DNA of 64,000 nucleotides, from contig CAZYXB010000002.1 in the NCBI GenBank assembly GCA_964651155.1, positions 62,001-126,000 of the forward strand, given 5' to 3'. Below the pieces are notes generated by a model. The model was not told where the DNA came from. It worked only from the letters and a program-made list of their open reading frames with translations, and searched no databases. The DNA is from UBA6911 sp964651155. Lineage in GTDB: Bacteria; Acidobacteriota; UBA6911. Shown here in pieces: positions 16,850-25,607 of this stretch (positions are counted from its first letter, which is position 1; every line of letters begins with the position of its first letter). Both the position numbers and the translations under genes were made by a program.

Positions 16850-17605
16850 ATGGCACGGATGCCCGTGATCGCCGGAAACTGGAAGATGCACAAGACGGTC
16901 GGGGAGGCGCGCGCCCTGGCCGAGGCCGTCAGGGAGGGCGCCTCCGGGGCGTCGCACTGCCAGGTCGTGCTGGCGCCCCCCTACACGGCCCTGCACGCCG
17001 TAGCGGAGGTGCTGAGGGATACGGCGCTGATCCTCGCGGCCCAGAACGTGCACTGGGAGCCCCGGGGTGCTTTTACCGGGGAAATCAGCCTCCCGATGCT
17101 CCAGGATGTCGGGTGCCGGATGGTTCTGATCGGCCATTCCGAGCGCAGGCAGCATTTCGGGGAAACCGACGCCACCGTCAACCGCCGGCTGCGCGCCCTG
17201 CTGTCCACGGCGCTCGATCCGATCGTCTGCATAGGGGAGTCGCTCGGGGAACGGGAATCGGGGCGTCACTATGATGTCGTTACGCAACAACTTGTAGGGG
17301 GGCTGGACGGCTTGACACGGGGGGACCTGGCGCGTATTATTCTGGCCTACGAGCCTGTATGGGCCATCGGTACCGGCCGTACGGCATCGCCCGAAACGGC
17401 GCAGGAGATGCACGCCTGCATCCGCAGGTGGCTTTGGGAGACTTTCGGGGACGAGGCCCAGGAGGTTCGCATTATATACGGCGGCAGCGTCAAGCCCGAT
17501 AACATCGCATCCCTGATGCGGCAGCCGGACATCGACGGTGCCCTGGTGGGTGGCGCGTGCCTTGAAGCGCGGAGTTTTTTGGATATCATCCACTATCAAT
17601 CCTGA
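16850..17605 (+). CDS. tpiA: Triosephosphate isomerase
   Basis: Interconverts dihydroxyacetone phosphate and glyceraldehyde-3-phosphate. The 251-aa barrel has Asn10/Lys12 in GNWKMHK, catalytic His96 in GHSERR, catalytic Glu168 in AYEPVWAIGTG, and the phosphate-binding YGGSVKPDN loop. It lies 45 bp after pgk and 30 bp before secG; gapA, pgk and tpiA together give the central steps of lower glycolysis, and the tpiA-secG neighbourhood is common in bacteria. Confidence 0.98.
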   Translation: MARMPVIAGNWKMHKTVGEARALAEAVREGASGASHCQVVLAPPYTALHAVAEVLRDTALILAAQNVHWEPRGAFTGEISLPMLQDVGCRMVLIGHSERRQHFGETDATVNRRLRALLSTALDPIVCIGESLGERESGRHYDVVTQQLVGGLDGLTRGDLARIILAYEPVWAIGTGRTASPETAQEMHACIRRWLWETFGDEAQEVRIIYGGSVKPDNIASLMRQPDIDGALVGGACLEARSFLDIIHYQS

Positions 17606-17635
17606 GCCCCGGGGGAAAGCAGGTAGCTGAATCCA

Positions 17636-18070
17636 ATGTTTCTATTTTATAGCGTTACCGCACTGCACATTCTTGTCTGCATCATTCTGGTTCTCGTCGT
17701 GCTTCTCCAGTCGGGGAAGGGAGCGGATCTGGCCGGCGCATTCGGCGGCGGCGCCACGCAGACCGCGTTCGGAAGCCGGGGGCCCGCCTCGTTCCTGTCG
17801 AAGATGACGTCGATCGCGGCCGTTATTTTCATGCTGACAAGCATCGGGCTGTCGATGATCTCGACGAAGACGGCGAGCCGGTCCGTCCTTGAAGGGGTTC
17901 TGGAGGAGACGGCGGCGCCACAGCCCGAAACCAAGCGACCTGCATCCGATGTGCCCAGCCTCACCCCGGAGCAGATCCAGAGAATGTACGAACAGGAGCT
18001 GGAGTCGCAAAAGGGGGATCCTTCCACCGCGCCGCAGGCAACGCCCGATCTCCAGCCGGAGACTCCATAG
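17636..18070 (+). CDS. secG: Preprotein translocase subunit SecG
   Basis: Small accessory subunit of the SecYEG channel. The two expected membrane segments are at about residues 5-25 and 55-75, separated by the family loop LLQSGKGADLAGAFGGGATQ. At 144 aa it is longer than the E. coli protein because of a Pro/Gln/Glu-rich cytoplasmic tail (residues 90-144). It is followed 58 bp later by tRNA-Leu, the same order as secG-leuU in E. coli. Confidence 0.95.
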   Translation: MFLFYSVTALHILVCIILVLVVLLQSGKGADLAGAFGGGATQTAFGSRGPASFLSKMTSIAAVIFMLTSIGLSMISTKTASRSVLEGVLEETAAPQPETKRPASDVPSLTPEQIQRMYEQELESQKGDPSTAPQATPDLQPETP

Positions 18071-18128
18071 ACGTAGTGACGCGCAGGCGGTGGAATGCAA
18101 CCGGCGGTCCCTGCGGGACCGCACAAGT

Positions 18129-18213
<85 letters not shown>

Positions 18214-18356
18214 ATGCAGCCGGTTTGTCCGCGTGCCCGGCTCGCTCCGTCGTGCAGGTCCGCCCCGTTTCATGCCCAGACCAAGACATTTCCCCCGGCG
18301 CCGGGACGCCATGTCCGGAAGCCGGATTGTTTGCCGCAGGCGCGCCGCGGAATTGC

Positions 18357-18385
18357 ATTACAAAGGGCGATCGATGGGGTACAAT
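18357..18385 (+). promoter_or_regulatory. Candidate promoter for the Hpt/DGC/kinase signalling cluster
   Basis: ATTACA (18357-18362) and TACAAT (18380-18385) with a 17-base spacer, about 90 bases upstream of the first gene start. Matches are 4/6 and 5/6. The rest of the 262-bp gap after tRNA-Leu shows nothing recognisable. Confidence 0.5.
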
Positions 18386-18475
18386 GCCGATGAGTGCTGG
18401 AGGCGGCGACCCGTCGGTTGCCAAGGTGTACTGTGAATCATGAAAGACGGTCCTGGTGTCCGACCATAGACTCCT

Positions 18476-18817
18476 ATGCATATAGACAAAACGATGGCGA
18501 TGGAACGCGTCGACGGCGACAAGCTCCTGCTGGCCGAGCTCGCCGGGATGTTTCTGGATGACTACCCCCGTTTGATGCGCGAACTGCGCGACTCCACCGA
18601 GGCGCGCGATTACGCCGTGGCCGAAAGGACCGCGCACACGCTCAAGGGGAGGCTGGCTTTTTTCGGGCTGGAAAAGGCCCGGGACCTGGCGTTGCGTCTC
18701 GAGATGATGGGCCGGCAGTGCGAGATGACCGAAGCGCCTCCGGTCATCTCGGACCTGGACGCGGTTGTGCAAAGCGCGCTGCCCGAGTTCCGGTCCCTGT
18801 CGGCGATATCCGGGTAA
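18476..18817 (+). CDS. Stand-alone histidine phosphotransfer (Hpt) domain protein
   Basis: A 113-aa all-helical protein with the Hpt core AERTAHTLKGRLAFFG; His54 is the predicted phospho-accepting residue. Hpt proteins shuttle phosphate between REC domains of hybrid kinases and response regulators. It stands 28 bp ahead of the REC-GGDEF gene and is followed by a histidine kinase and a REC protein. The neighbouring kinase has no REC domain of its own, so the donor would have to be one of the separate REC proteins or a hybrid kinase elsewhere. Confidence 0.88.
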   Translation: MHIDKTMAMERVDGDKLLLAELAGMFLDDYPRLMRELRDSTEARDYAVAERTAHTLKGRLAFFGLEKARDLALRLEMMGRQCEMTEAPPVISDLDAVVQSALPEFRSLSAISG

Positions 18818-18845
18818 GCAATCGGGCTGTCTGGAGGACGGACGC

Positions 18846-19793
18846 ATGAGGGTTCTATTGGCCGATGACGACGATGTGTACCGCCACGCCATCCGGAAAA
18901 CCCTTGAGGGATGGGGATACCGGGTGACGAGCGTCGGCGACGGCAGGGAGGCGATGCGCCTCCTCACGCTCGAGGACAGGCCGAATCTGGTGATCCTGGA
19001 CTGGATGATGCCCGGCATGGACGGCATGGACATCCTCTGCCGCGTGCGCGCAGCCTACAACGTGCCGTATGTGTACATCCTGCTCGCGACGGCGAGGGAT
19101 GGCAAGGCCGACATGATAGCGGGCATGGAGGCGCAGGCGGACGACTACCTGGTGAAGCCGTTCGATCTTCGGGAGCTGCGGGCCCGGTTGCAGGCGGGGC
19201 GCCGCATCGTCGAGCTCCAGGACGCTCTGGCCTCCAGGCAGCAGGAGCTCAGTCACCAGGCCACGCACGACCCCCTGACCGGCATCTGGAACAGGACGGC
19301 CGTCCTGGATATCCTGGAACGGGAAGCCAGCAGCTCCCGCAGCCGGAAAACCCCGCTCTGCCTGGCCCTGGCCGACATCGACCATTTCAAAGAGATCAAC
19401 GATACCTACGGCCATGTGTCGGGGGACGCCGTTCTCATCGAGGTGACGCGGCGCATACAGTCTTCGGTGCGCCGCTACGACACCTTCGGCCGGTACGGCG
19501 GCGACGAGTTCCTCCTCGTTGTGCCGGGCCTGGACGCGCTGCAGGCCCGGTACACGGCCGAAAGAATCAGGATCCGGGTCGCCGCCCAACCCTGCTCCAT
19601 CCTGGAACAGGAGATCCGCGTCACTCTCAGCATGGGGATTTCGGCCCATACCGGAGCGGGCAGCGCGGCCTCCCTGCTGCAGGCGGCCGACGAGGCCCTG
19701 TACCGGGCGAAAGCCCGCGGCCGAAACAGTGTGGAACTGGCCCGGGGTGGCGCCGACAACGTGAGGCTGTTCCCCCAAAGGAATTCCGGCTGA
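18846..19793 (+). CDS. Response regulator with diguanylate cyclase (REC-GGDEF) output
   Basis: Predicted to make cyclic di-GMP when phosphorylated. The start at 18846 follows GGAGG at 18832-18836 and begins the REC domain. REC is residues 1-120 with acidic pocket DDDD at 7-10, phospho-acceptor Asp52 and Lys104. A short coiled linker follows, then a GGDEF domain (about 140-305) with an intact catalytic GGDEF at 218-222. An RxxD inhibitory site (RRYD, 209-212) lies exactly five residues upstream, so product feedback inhibition is expected. The architecture resembles PleD/WspR-type regulators. It lies between the Hpt gene and the histidine kinase. Confidence 0.94.
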   Translation: MRVLLADDDDVYRHAIRKTLEGWGYRVTSVGDGREAMRLLTLEDRPNLVILDWMMPGMDGMDILCRVRAAYNVPYVYILLATARDGKADMIAGMEAQADDYLVKPFDLRELRARLQAGRRIVELQDALASRQQELSHQATHDPLTGIWNRTAVLDILEREASSSRSRKTPLCLALADIDHFKEINDTYGHVSGDAVLIEVTRRIQSSVRRYDTFGRYGGDEFLLVVPGLDALQARYTAERIRIRVAAQPCSILEQEIRVTLSMGISAHTGAGSAASLLQAADEALYRAKARGRNSVELARGGADNVRLFPQRNSG

Positions 19794-19817
19794 CGGCCCA
19801 ACGAGTGGAGGCGACGC

Positions 19818-21728
19818 ATGGCACCTCTTTTCAGACGCCCGGGGGATTTCGGGCCGATCCGCCACCCCCCGCTGGTCAAAAAGCACCGCACGTACTACAT
19901 CCTGGCCATCGGCGCCGCCCTGGTGCTGGCCTGCAGCCTGTATGTGGACGTCCGCGCGCCCGGGAGCGGCGTCCCCGGCCTCCTGCTGCGCGGTTTGTCC
20001 CTGCTGCTGGTCCTAGGCGCGATCGTCTACGGTTTCAAGCTGGAGCAGGAGGCGAAAAGATCCACCCTCAAATACAAAGAACTGCTCCTGGAGGCCAAGC
20101 AGAGGACGACCGAAATCATGGCGCTCTACGACACGTCCCAGGACGTTTCCGGCCAGCACCACCTGTCGTCTTTGCTGCAGATCATCGTTGGCAGGGCGAT
20201 GTCGCTGCTGGCTACGCCCGGGTGTGCGCTTTTCCTATACGATGCCGAGCGCAATGATTTCGAGATCACCGTAGAGGTCGGGGTCGGGATGCCCGTCGGC
20301 ACCCACATCCCCCTGCACGAAGGCCTCGGGGGCCGCGTGGCCGAAACCCTGGCGCCCGTGATCGTCAACGACTACCGCAACTGGCCCTACCGCTCCAGGG
20401 CGCTCGGCAGTCTGCCCATCGGCGCCACTGTCTGCGTCCCGATGATCCGGGGCGGGGAACTGATCGGCGTGCTGGGCGTGCACGAGAGCGGGGACACGCA
20501 GAGGGAATTCACCGATGCCGAGGCGCGCCTGCTGTCGCTGTTCGCCGACAACGCCGCCAGCGCCGTCTACAACGCCCGGCTGCTCGACCAGCTTCAGCAC
20601 TCCAAGGAGCGGTTCCGGATCGCGGCCGAGTGCGCCAGCGACATCGTCTACGACTGGGATCTCGCCTCGGGGACCGTGGAGTATTTCGGCGCCAGCTCCG
20701 ACAGGGTGCGTTCGCGGTCCCTGTCGTTGCCCACAACCAGAAAAGAGTACTGGGAGATGATCCACCCCGAGGACCGCGACCGGGTCAAGGAAGCGCTCGC
20801 GGCGCGCATGAAGGACGGGAGGCCCTTCTCGGACGAATACCGCGTCGTGGACAGGCACGGCGCCTACATCATCATCTCCGACCGCTCCACGGCCATCCGG
20901 AACTCCAACGGGGATGCGGTGAGGCTCATCGGCGCCGTGTCGAACATCACCGAGCGGAAGCAGGCCGAGCAGATGAAGACCGATTTCGTGTCGTTCGTGA
21001 CGCACCAGCTGCGCACGCCGCTGTCGGGGGTCAAATGGATGCTCGAGCTCGTGACGGACTCCCTGGACAACCCCGAGGAGGCGCGCGCGTTCATCCGGGA
21101 CGCGCAGCTGTCGACCGACCGCCTGATCGACCTGGTCAACGACCTTCTCGACGTCTCGAGGCTCGAGCGGGGGACGCTGCAGATCGACAGCCGGGAGGTT
21201 GACCTGGCGGAGCTGACCCGGAGCGTCATCGACGAGCTCAATCCGTTGATGCTCGAGAAGGAGCAGTCGCTGGTCTTCGAGCCCCCCGGGGAGCGGATTC
21301 CGGTGACGGCCGACCCGCAGCTGCTGCGCCAGGTCATCCTCAACCTTCTGTCGAACGCGATGAAATACACCCCGCGGGGCGGGGACATCCGCATCGGCAT
21401 GGAGAAGCGGGGCCAGGTTCTCAACTGGGAGATCCAGGACAGCGGGATCGGCATTCCGAAGACCGACATGAAGATGCTGTTCGAGAAATTCTACCGGGCC
21501 GGGAATGCCCGGACCGTGGAGACCGAAGGGACCGGCCTGGGGCTCTACCTGGTGCGGCTGATCGTGGAGAAGCAGGGCGGGTGCGTCGAATGTGAATCGG
21601 AAGAGGGGCGCGGGTCCGTGTTTAAGTTTTGCCTGCCCCTGGCAGGCCCGATGAACGATCCGGGCCCTCTGGGTATGGCCGGAAATTCCATGGGGGACCA
21701 ACATGAAGGTGCTCTTGATCGAGGATGA
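19818..21728 (+). CDS. Membrane-bound GAF-PAS sensor histidine kinase
   Basis: 636 aa; GGAGG at 19807-19811 sets the start. Order: two membrane helices (about 26-44 and 54-72) with only a short loop between them, a coiled segment, a GAF domain (about 110-255), a PAS/PAC domain (about 270-385, ending ITERKQAEQM), HisKA with phospho-acceptor His396 in THQLRTPL, and HATPase_c with N box NLLSNAMKYTP, G1 DSGIGIP and G2 GTGLGLYLV. With almost no periplasmic part, it probably senses an intracellular or membrane signal through GAF or PAS. Its last 26 bases overlap the downstream receiver gene, its likely partner. Confidence 0.94.
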   Translation: MAPLFRRPGDFGPIRHPPLVKKHRTYYILAIGAALVLACSLYVDVRAPGSGVPGLLLRGLSLLLVLGAIVYGFKLEQEAKRSTLKYKELLLEAKQRTTEIMALYDTSQDVSGQHHLSSLLQIIVGRAMSLLATPGCALFLYDAERNDFEITVEVGVGMPVGTHIPLHEGLGGRVAETLAPVIVNDYRNWPYRSRALGSLPIGATVCVPMIRGGELIGVLGVHESGDTQREFTDAEARLLSLFADNAASAVYNARLLDQLQHSKERFRIAAECASDIVYDWDLASGTVEYFGASSDRVRSRSLSLPTTRKEYWEMIHPEDRDRVKEALAARMKDGRPFSDEYRVVDRHGAYIIISDRSTAIRNSNGDAVRLIGAVSNITERKQAEQMKTDFVSFVTHQLRTPLSGVKWMLELVTDSLDNPEEARAFIRDAQLSTDRLIDLVNDLLDVSRLERGTLQIDSREVDLAELTRSVIDELNPLMLEKEQSLVFEPPGERIPVTADPQLLRQVILNLLSNAMKYTPRGGDIRIGMEKRGQVLNWEIQDSGIGIPKTDMKMLFEKFYRAGNARTVETEGTGLGLYLVRLIVEKQGGCVECESEEGRGSVFKFCLPLAGPMNDPGPLGMAGNSMGDQHEGALDRG

Positions 21729-22101
21729 CAGGTTTTTGCGCCGGGCGTGCGAGACGGGCCTCAGGAAACAGGGCTTTGACGTCCTGACCGCCGACGACGG
21801 CGAGGAAGGCCTTCGGTGCGCACGCGAGCACGTCCCGGACCTCATCCTGCTCGACATGCTGATGCCCAAACTGTCGGGCATCGAGACCCTGGAGATTCTC
21901 AAGCGTGAGGAGCGGACGCGCGGCATTCCGGTTGTGATCCTGTCGAACACGTCCGACCAATCCGACAGAGACAAGGCCAGGGACCTGGGCGCCGCGGACT
22001 ACCTGGTCAAGGCCTCCCTCTCGCTTCAGGACCTGGGGCGGAAGATAACCGGGTATCTCGCGGGCGGCAAGAGTGCGGATGATTCCGGGGCCCCTTCCTA
22101 G
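21703..22101 (+). CDS. Single-domain response regulator (CheY-like receiver)
   Basis: 132 aa comprising only a REC domain: acidic EDD at 7-9, phospho-acceptor Asp51 in LLDMLMP, and Lys103. There is no DNA-binding or enzymatic output. It overlaps the histidine kinase by 26 bp, so it is probably its cognate receiver. Together with the Hpt protein and the REC-GGDEF protein upstream it could form a branched phosphorelay controlling c-di-GMP. Confidence 0.93.
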   Translation: MKVLLIEDDRFLRRACETGLRKQGFDVLTADDGEEGLRCAREHVPDLILLDMLMPKLSGIETLEILKREERTRGIPVVILSNTSDQSDRDKARDLGAADYLVKASLSLQDLGRKITGYLAGGKSADDSGAPS

Positions 22102-22184
22102 CCGGGTTCCCCGAAGGCCCCGGCGACTCCCGCCGAACATGGAAGCCGGATGGGGCTGCCGCTGAAGCGTTCCCTTCCCGTGCC

Positions 22185-23225
22185 TCATGCCGAGTGGCGC
22201 CATCCGGGAAGCCCCACTCCGGGAGCGGGGCGTTCCCGCAGCACCTCCCGGCGGAAACGGAACAGCTCGGCCGGCCGTCCGCCGGTACGCGAATCAAACC
22301 TTCCGGAGCCCTCCACCAGGCCCCCGCTTTCCACGAGGCGGCGGAAGTTCTGCTTGTGCAGGCGCACCCCGGCCAGGGCCTCGACCACGCGCTGCAGCTG
22401 CAGCAGGGTGAACGTGGGGGGGAGCAGCTCGAACACCACCGGGCGGTACTTGAGTTTCCCGCGGAGGCGGCCCAGGGCGGTTGCCAGGATCCGCCGGTGG
22501 TCCAGGGCCATGGGCGTGCCGAGGCGGGGGGGGCCGTCTGCCGCATCGCCCGGGCTCCCGCCGGCTTTTCCCGCCGGGGACGCATCGGGATCGGGAGACC
22601 GGTCGCGGCGGGCTTCAAAGGCCAGGTCGACTTCGTAGATCAGCTCGTACCGTTCCAGGGCGCGTTCGGGAACCCAGGGCGCCCCGTGGAGCCCGAAATT
22701 GATGTCGCTCCGTTCGCGCCGTTCCCGCCGTGCCCCGGCGTCCGGCGACGACCGGATCCACCGCTCCAGTGCGGGGACGATGTGCGCGTCGATCACCTTC
22801 GGCCTTCCGGTCCTCCAGTCCTCCCAGGGCAGGAACCGGTACCACGGGCGCCAGCGGGAGCGTCCGGTCCCCGAAGGCGTCTCCTCGCGCACCAGCGCCA
22901 GGTAGGCGATCGACAGGACCCTCGGCCCCCCCTCGGTTTCCGAAGGGTCCCTGTTTCGGTCCCCGAAGGTATAGAGCTGTTCGACGTAGCCCAGGTCCAG
23001 GCCGGCCTGTTCCCGGACCCAACGGCGCAGGCCCAGTTCCAGCGTCCGGTCGCCGGTCGGATCGAACGGGCCGAAGGGGATCGCTTCCGGTGTCGGCGAG
23101 CCCCGCCCCCGCTTGGGCGCAGGGGGGGAAGCCCCGGCCGCGGGCCGGACCGTCAGGATGCGGGGCGTTTCATCCGTGACGGTGACGATGACGGTGTTCA
23201 GTCCGATCACAACCGGCGGATACAT
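22185..23225 (-). CDS. Nudix-like/winged-helix transcriptional regulator with degenerate Nudix box (NrtR-related)
   Basis: The start at 23225 follows GGGAGGAG by about 6 bases; 346 aa. The N-terminal half is a Nudix fold (family segment YVEQLYTFGDRNRD at about 80-93, SIAYLALV at 105-112). The C-terminal 90 residues form a winged helix with the family pattern LHKQNFRRLVESGGLVE and GGRPAELFRF. In NrtR-type proteins the Nudix part senses ADP-ribose or related nucleotides. Here the catalytic box around 57-77 reads LRRWVREQAGL instead of REUXEEXGU, losing key Glu residues, so it should bind but not hydrolyse its ligand. A low-complexity insert (about 215-245) separates the halves. It lies 47 bp downstream of two acyl-CoA dehydrogenases. 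Confidence 0.82.
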   Translation of the reverse strand: MYPPVVIGLNTVIVTVTDETPRILTVRPAAGASPPAPKRGRGSPTPEAIPFGPFDPTGDRTLELGLRRWVREQAGLDLGYVEQLYTFGDRNRDPSETEGGPRVLSIAYLALVREETPSGTGRSRWRPWYRFLPWEDWRTGRPKVIDAHIVPALERWIRSSPDAGARRERRERSDINFGLHGAPWVPERALERYELIYEVDLAFEARRDRSPDPDASPAGKAGGSPGDAADGPPRLGTPMALDHRRILATALGRLRGKLKYRPVVFELLPPTFTLLQLQRVVEALAGVRLHKQNFRRLVESGGLVEGSGRFDSRTGGRPAELFRFRREVLRERPAPGVGLPGWRHSA

Positions 23226-23272
23226 GAGGACTCCTCCCCTTCGGGACCCGGGCGGCGCATGCGGCGGGCGGA

Positions 23273-24481
23273 CTATTTCAGGTCTTTGCCCGTGTAGCCC
23301 AGGATGCGGCGCGCTACGATCAGCCGGTTGATCTGCCCCGTTCCCTCGAACAGGTCGATCACCTTGCCGTCGCGCATCCACTTCTCGAGCAGAAGCCTGC
23401 GCGAATATCCGAGGTTGCCCATCAGCTCGACGCATTTCTGGGTGATCCTGGTCACGACGTCGCCCGCCTTCAGTTTGCTCATGGACGATTCGGCCGTGTT
23501 CGGCTTCTTCCGGTCGATGAGCCAGGAGGCTTTGAGCACCAGCAGCCACGCCGCGTCGAGCTGGGCCTCCATGTCGACGATGTCCCGTTCGATCGCCGAC
23601 AGCTGGTTCCGGGGACGGTCGTAGCCGATGGCGATGCCGTTGCCGGCCAGCTGCTCCTTGACGTATTCCAGCGCGGCCCTGGCGATGCCGACCCCGCTGG
23701 CGGCGGCCATGGGCCGCGCGCTGTCGAAAGTGGCCATGGCGCCCTTGAAGCTTTTGGCCTTCTGGGGATCCCCGGTGTTGCTCAGCATGTTTTCGAACGG
23801 TACCCTGCAGTTGTCCAGGACCACCACCGCCGTGTCGCTCGCCCGCAGGCCGAGCTTGTTTTCCAGACGTGCGATCTTGAGCCCCGGGTTGCCCGCTTCG
23901 ACGACGAACAGCCGCATGCCCTTGCGCCCCGCCGCCGGGTCGATGGTGGCCCACACGATCATGATCCCCCCCGAATCGATCATGGAAGCGCGGGCAGTGG
24001 AGACGAAAAGCTTCTCGCCGTCCAGGACCCAGCTGTCGCCGTCGAGGACCGCCCGGGTACGGATGGCCGAGGAGTCGCTGCCGCAGTGCGCCTCGGTCAG
24101 CGCCATGCTGGCCCAGGTGATCTCCGGGCCGTGGAAGCGCTCGAGGAACCGCTCGATCTGCTCCTCCGTCCCCGTGGCCAGGACCGCCGTGCCTCCCAGC
24201 GCCGGCCAGGGAAGGCACATGTAGAGGCCCTCGTCCCCCCAGGCCAGAGCCTCGAGCGTGTGCACCTGGGTCATGAACGGCTCCTCGAAGTCCATCGATC
24301 CGGGGAGGAGGCAGCCCAGTTTGTGGCGGGCTTCGTCCCATATGAATCTGGCGAAATCCCACGGCACCTCGTGTTCGTGTTCGTCGTAGTGCCGGGCGTA
24401 GGGGCGGATCTGTTCCCGCGAAACCTTCTCGGCGTACTCCCGCTGCTGCCGGATTTCCGCGGACATCTCAAAGCTGATCAT
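23273..24481 (-). CDS. Acyl-CoA dehydrogenase (A)
   Basis: FAD flavoenzyme, 402 aa, that would oxidise an acyl-CoA to the 2,3-enoyl-CoA. Family features: MALTEAHCGSDSSAIRTRA (FAD/substrate loop), KLFVSTARASM, the middle beta domain, and the C-terminal helical domain ending LFEGTGQINRLIVARRIL, where the Glu of the FEGTGQI segment aligns with the catalytic base. It is 21 bp behind a second acyl-CoA dehydrogenase on the same strand, so two subunits of a heteromeric enzyme or two enzymes of one pathway are possible. The substrate cannot be read from sequence. Confidence 0.93.
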   Translation of the reverse strand: MISFEMSAEIRQQREYAEKVSREQIRPYARHYDEHEHEVPWDFARFIWDEARHKLGCLLPGSMDFEEPFMTQVHTLEALAWGDEGLYMCLPWPALGGTAVLATGTEEQIERFLERFHGPEITWASMALTEAHCGSDSSAIRTRAVLDGDSWVLDGEKLFVSTARASMIDSGGIMIVWATIDPAAGRKGMRLFVVEAGNPGLKIARLENKLGLRASDTAVVVLDNCRVPFENMLSNTGDPQKAKSFKGAMATFDSARPMAAASGVGIARAALEYVKEQLAGNGIAIGYDRPRNQLSAIERDIVDMEAQLDAAWLLVLKASWLIDRKKPNTAESSMSKLKAGDVVTRITQKCVELMGNLGYSRRLLLEKWMRDGKVIDLFEGTGQINRLIVARRILGYTGKDLK

Positions 24482-24502
24482 GGCCTTCTCCTCCTGGTGC
24501 GC

Positions 24503-25594
24503 CTAAACGATGGTGATCCCTTCCATGACCGCGAACCCGCGTGCGTTCCGCAGCCAGAGCTCCACGGGAAATTCCCGTGTGAATCCGTAGCCGCCCAGGA
24601 TCTGCACGGCCCGGTCGGCGACGGTGACGGCCATGTCGCCGGTGAAATTGGCCGCCAGGTACGCGTCCCTCGTGGCGTCCTCCCCGCGTTCCAGTTTCCA
24701 CGCCGCCCGCCAGACCATCAGCCGCGCGGCTTCCAGGTCCGTGGCCATTTCCGCCAGCATGAAGGCGATCGACTGCCGCCGCGCAATCGCCTCGCCGAAG
24801 GCCACCCGTTCCTTGGCGTACTCCCGGGCGTACTCGTACGCGGCGCGGGCGACCCCCAGGGCCATGGCCGACAGGCCGGTCTTTGAGGCGTTGAGGACCC
24901 TCTGGAAGTCGCAGCCCTGCGTGCCCCCCAGCCTCCGGGCGGCGGGGATCCTGCACTGCTCGAACGAGACCGTGAACATGGGGAACGCATGCATGCCCAT
25001 GTTCCGTTCGCGTTCCTTGACGAGCAGGCCCGGGGTGCCTTTGGGGACGAGGAACCCCTGGGTCCTCCCTTCGCACGCGGCCCAGACCAGCATCCAGTCG
25101 GCTTCGGGCGCCAGGGGGACGTTGCACTTCGTGCCCGACAGCAGGTAGTCCCCGCCGCTGGGGCGCGCCGAAGCCTGCAGCCGGTTGGGGTCGAAGTCGA
25201 AGCGCGGCTCCATCAGGGCGGCCGACCCGGCCACATAGGCATCGCCGCAGAAGGCGGGGAGGATCTCCCTCTTCTGCTCCTCGGTCCCGCACATCAGCAC
25301 CGGGAAGGCGACCAGGTTGGGGGCGGCAAGGACGAGGGCCGCGCTGAGGTCGCCCCATGCCAGCTCCTCGTCGGCCAGGACCCACGTGAGGGCGGAAGGG
25401 CCGCCGAATCCCCCGTAGGCTTCCGGGATGCTGGCGGGCAGAAGCCCCAGCTTCCAGCCCTCCAGAATCCATTCCGGGGCGGGTTCCCCCCGCTCGTCGC
25501 TCGGGCGCATGCGGCTGCGGAATTCCCGCTCCGCGAGCTTTCTTGCTTCGTCCACGATCAGTTTCTGTTCGTCGGTCGGTTCGAATGAGAACAT
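24503..25594 (-). CDS. Acyl-CoA dehydrogenase (B)
   Basis: 363 aa, shorter than partner A. N-terminal helical domain (SFEPTDEQKLIVDEARKLA), PEAYGGFGG, a central beta domain, and a C-terminal domain with RVAFGEAIARRQSIAF and the LGGYGFTREFPVE element. It stops right after VMEGITIV, about 15-20 residues before the usual end. The conserved EGT-type acid is kept, but the FAD-contacting C-terminal helix seen in partner A is missing. The ALMEPRFDFD loop also differs from the usual TEP..GSD. It may be a non-catalytic partner of A. It starts 13 bp after murI ends. Confidence 0.9.
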   Translation of the reverse strand: MFSFEPTDEQKLIVDEARKLAEREFRSRMRPSDERGEPAPEWILEGWKLGLLPASIPEAYGGFGGPSALTWVLADEELAWGDLSAALVLAAPNLVAFPVLMCGTEEQKREILPAFCGDAYVAGSAALMEPRFDFDPNRLQASARPSGGDYLLSGTKCNVPLAPEADWMLVWAACEGRTQGFLVPKGTPGLLVKERERNMGMHAFPMFTVSFEQCRIPAARRLGGTQGCDFQRVLNASKTGLSAMALGVARAAYEYAREYAKERVAFGEAIARRQSIAFMLAEMATDLEAARLMVWRAAWKLERGEDATRDAYLAANFTGDMAVTVADRAVQILGGYGFTREFPVELWLRNARGFAVMEGITIV

Positions 25595-25607
25595 GCAACC
25601 ACCTTTG

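Noticed and set aside
23273..25594. Complete fatty acid beta-oxidation operon
   Set aside because: Only two dehydrogenases are present; no thiolase, enoyl-CoA hydratase or CoA ligase is nearby.
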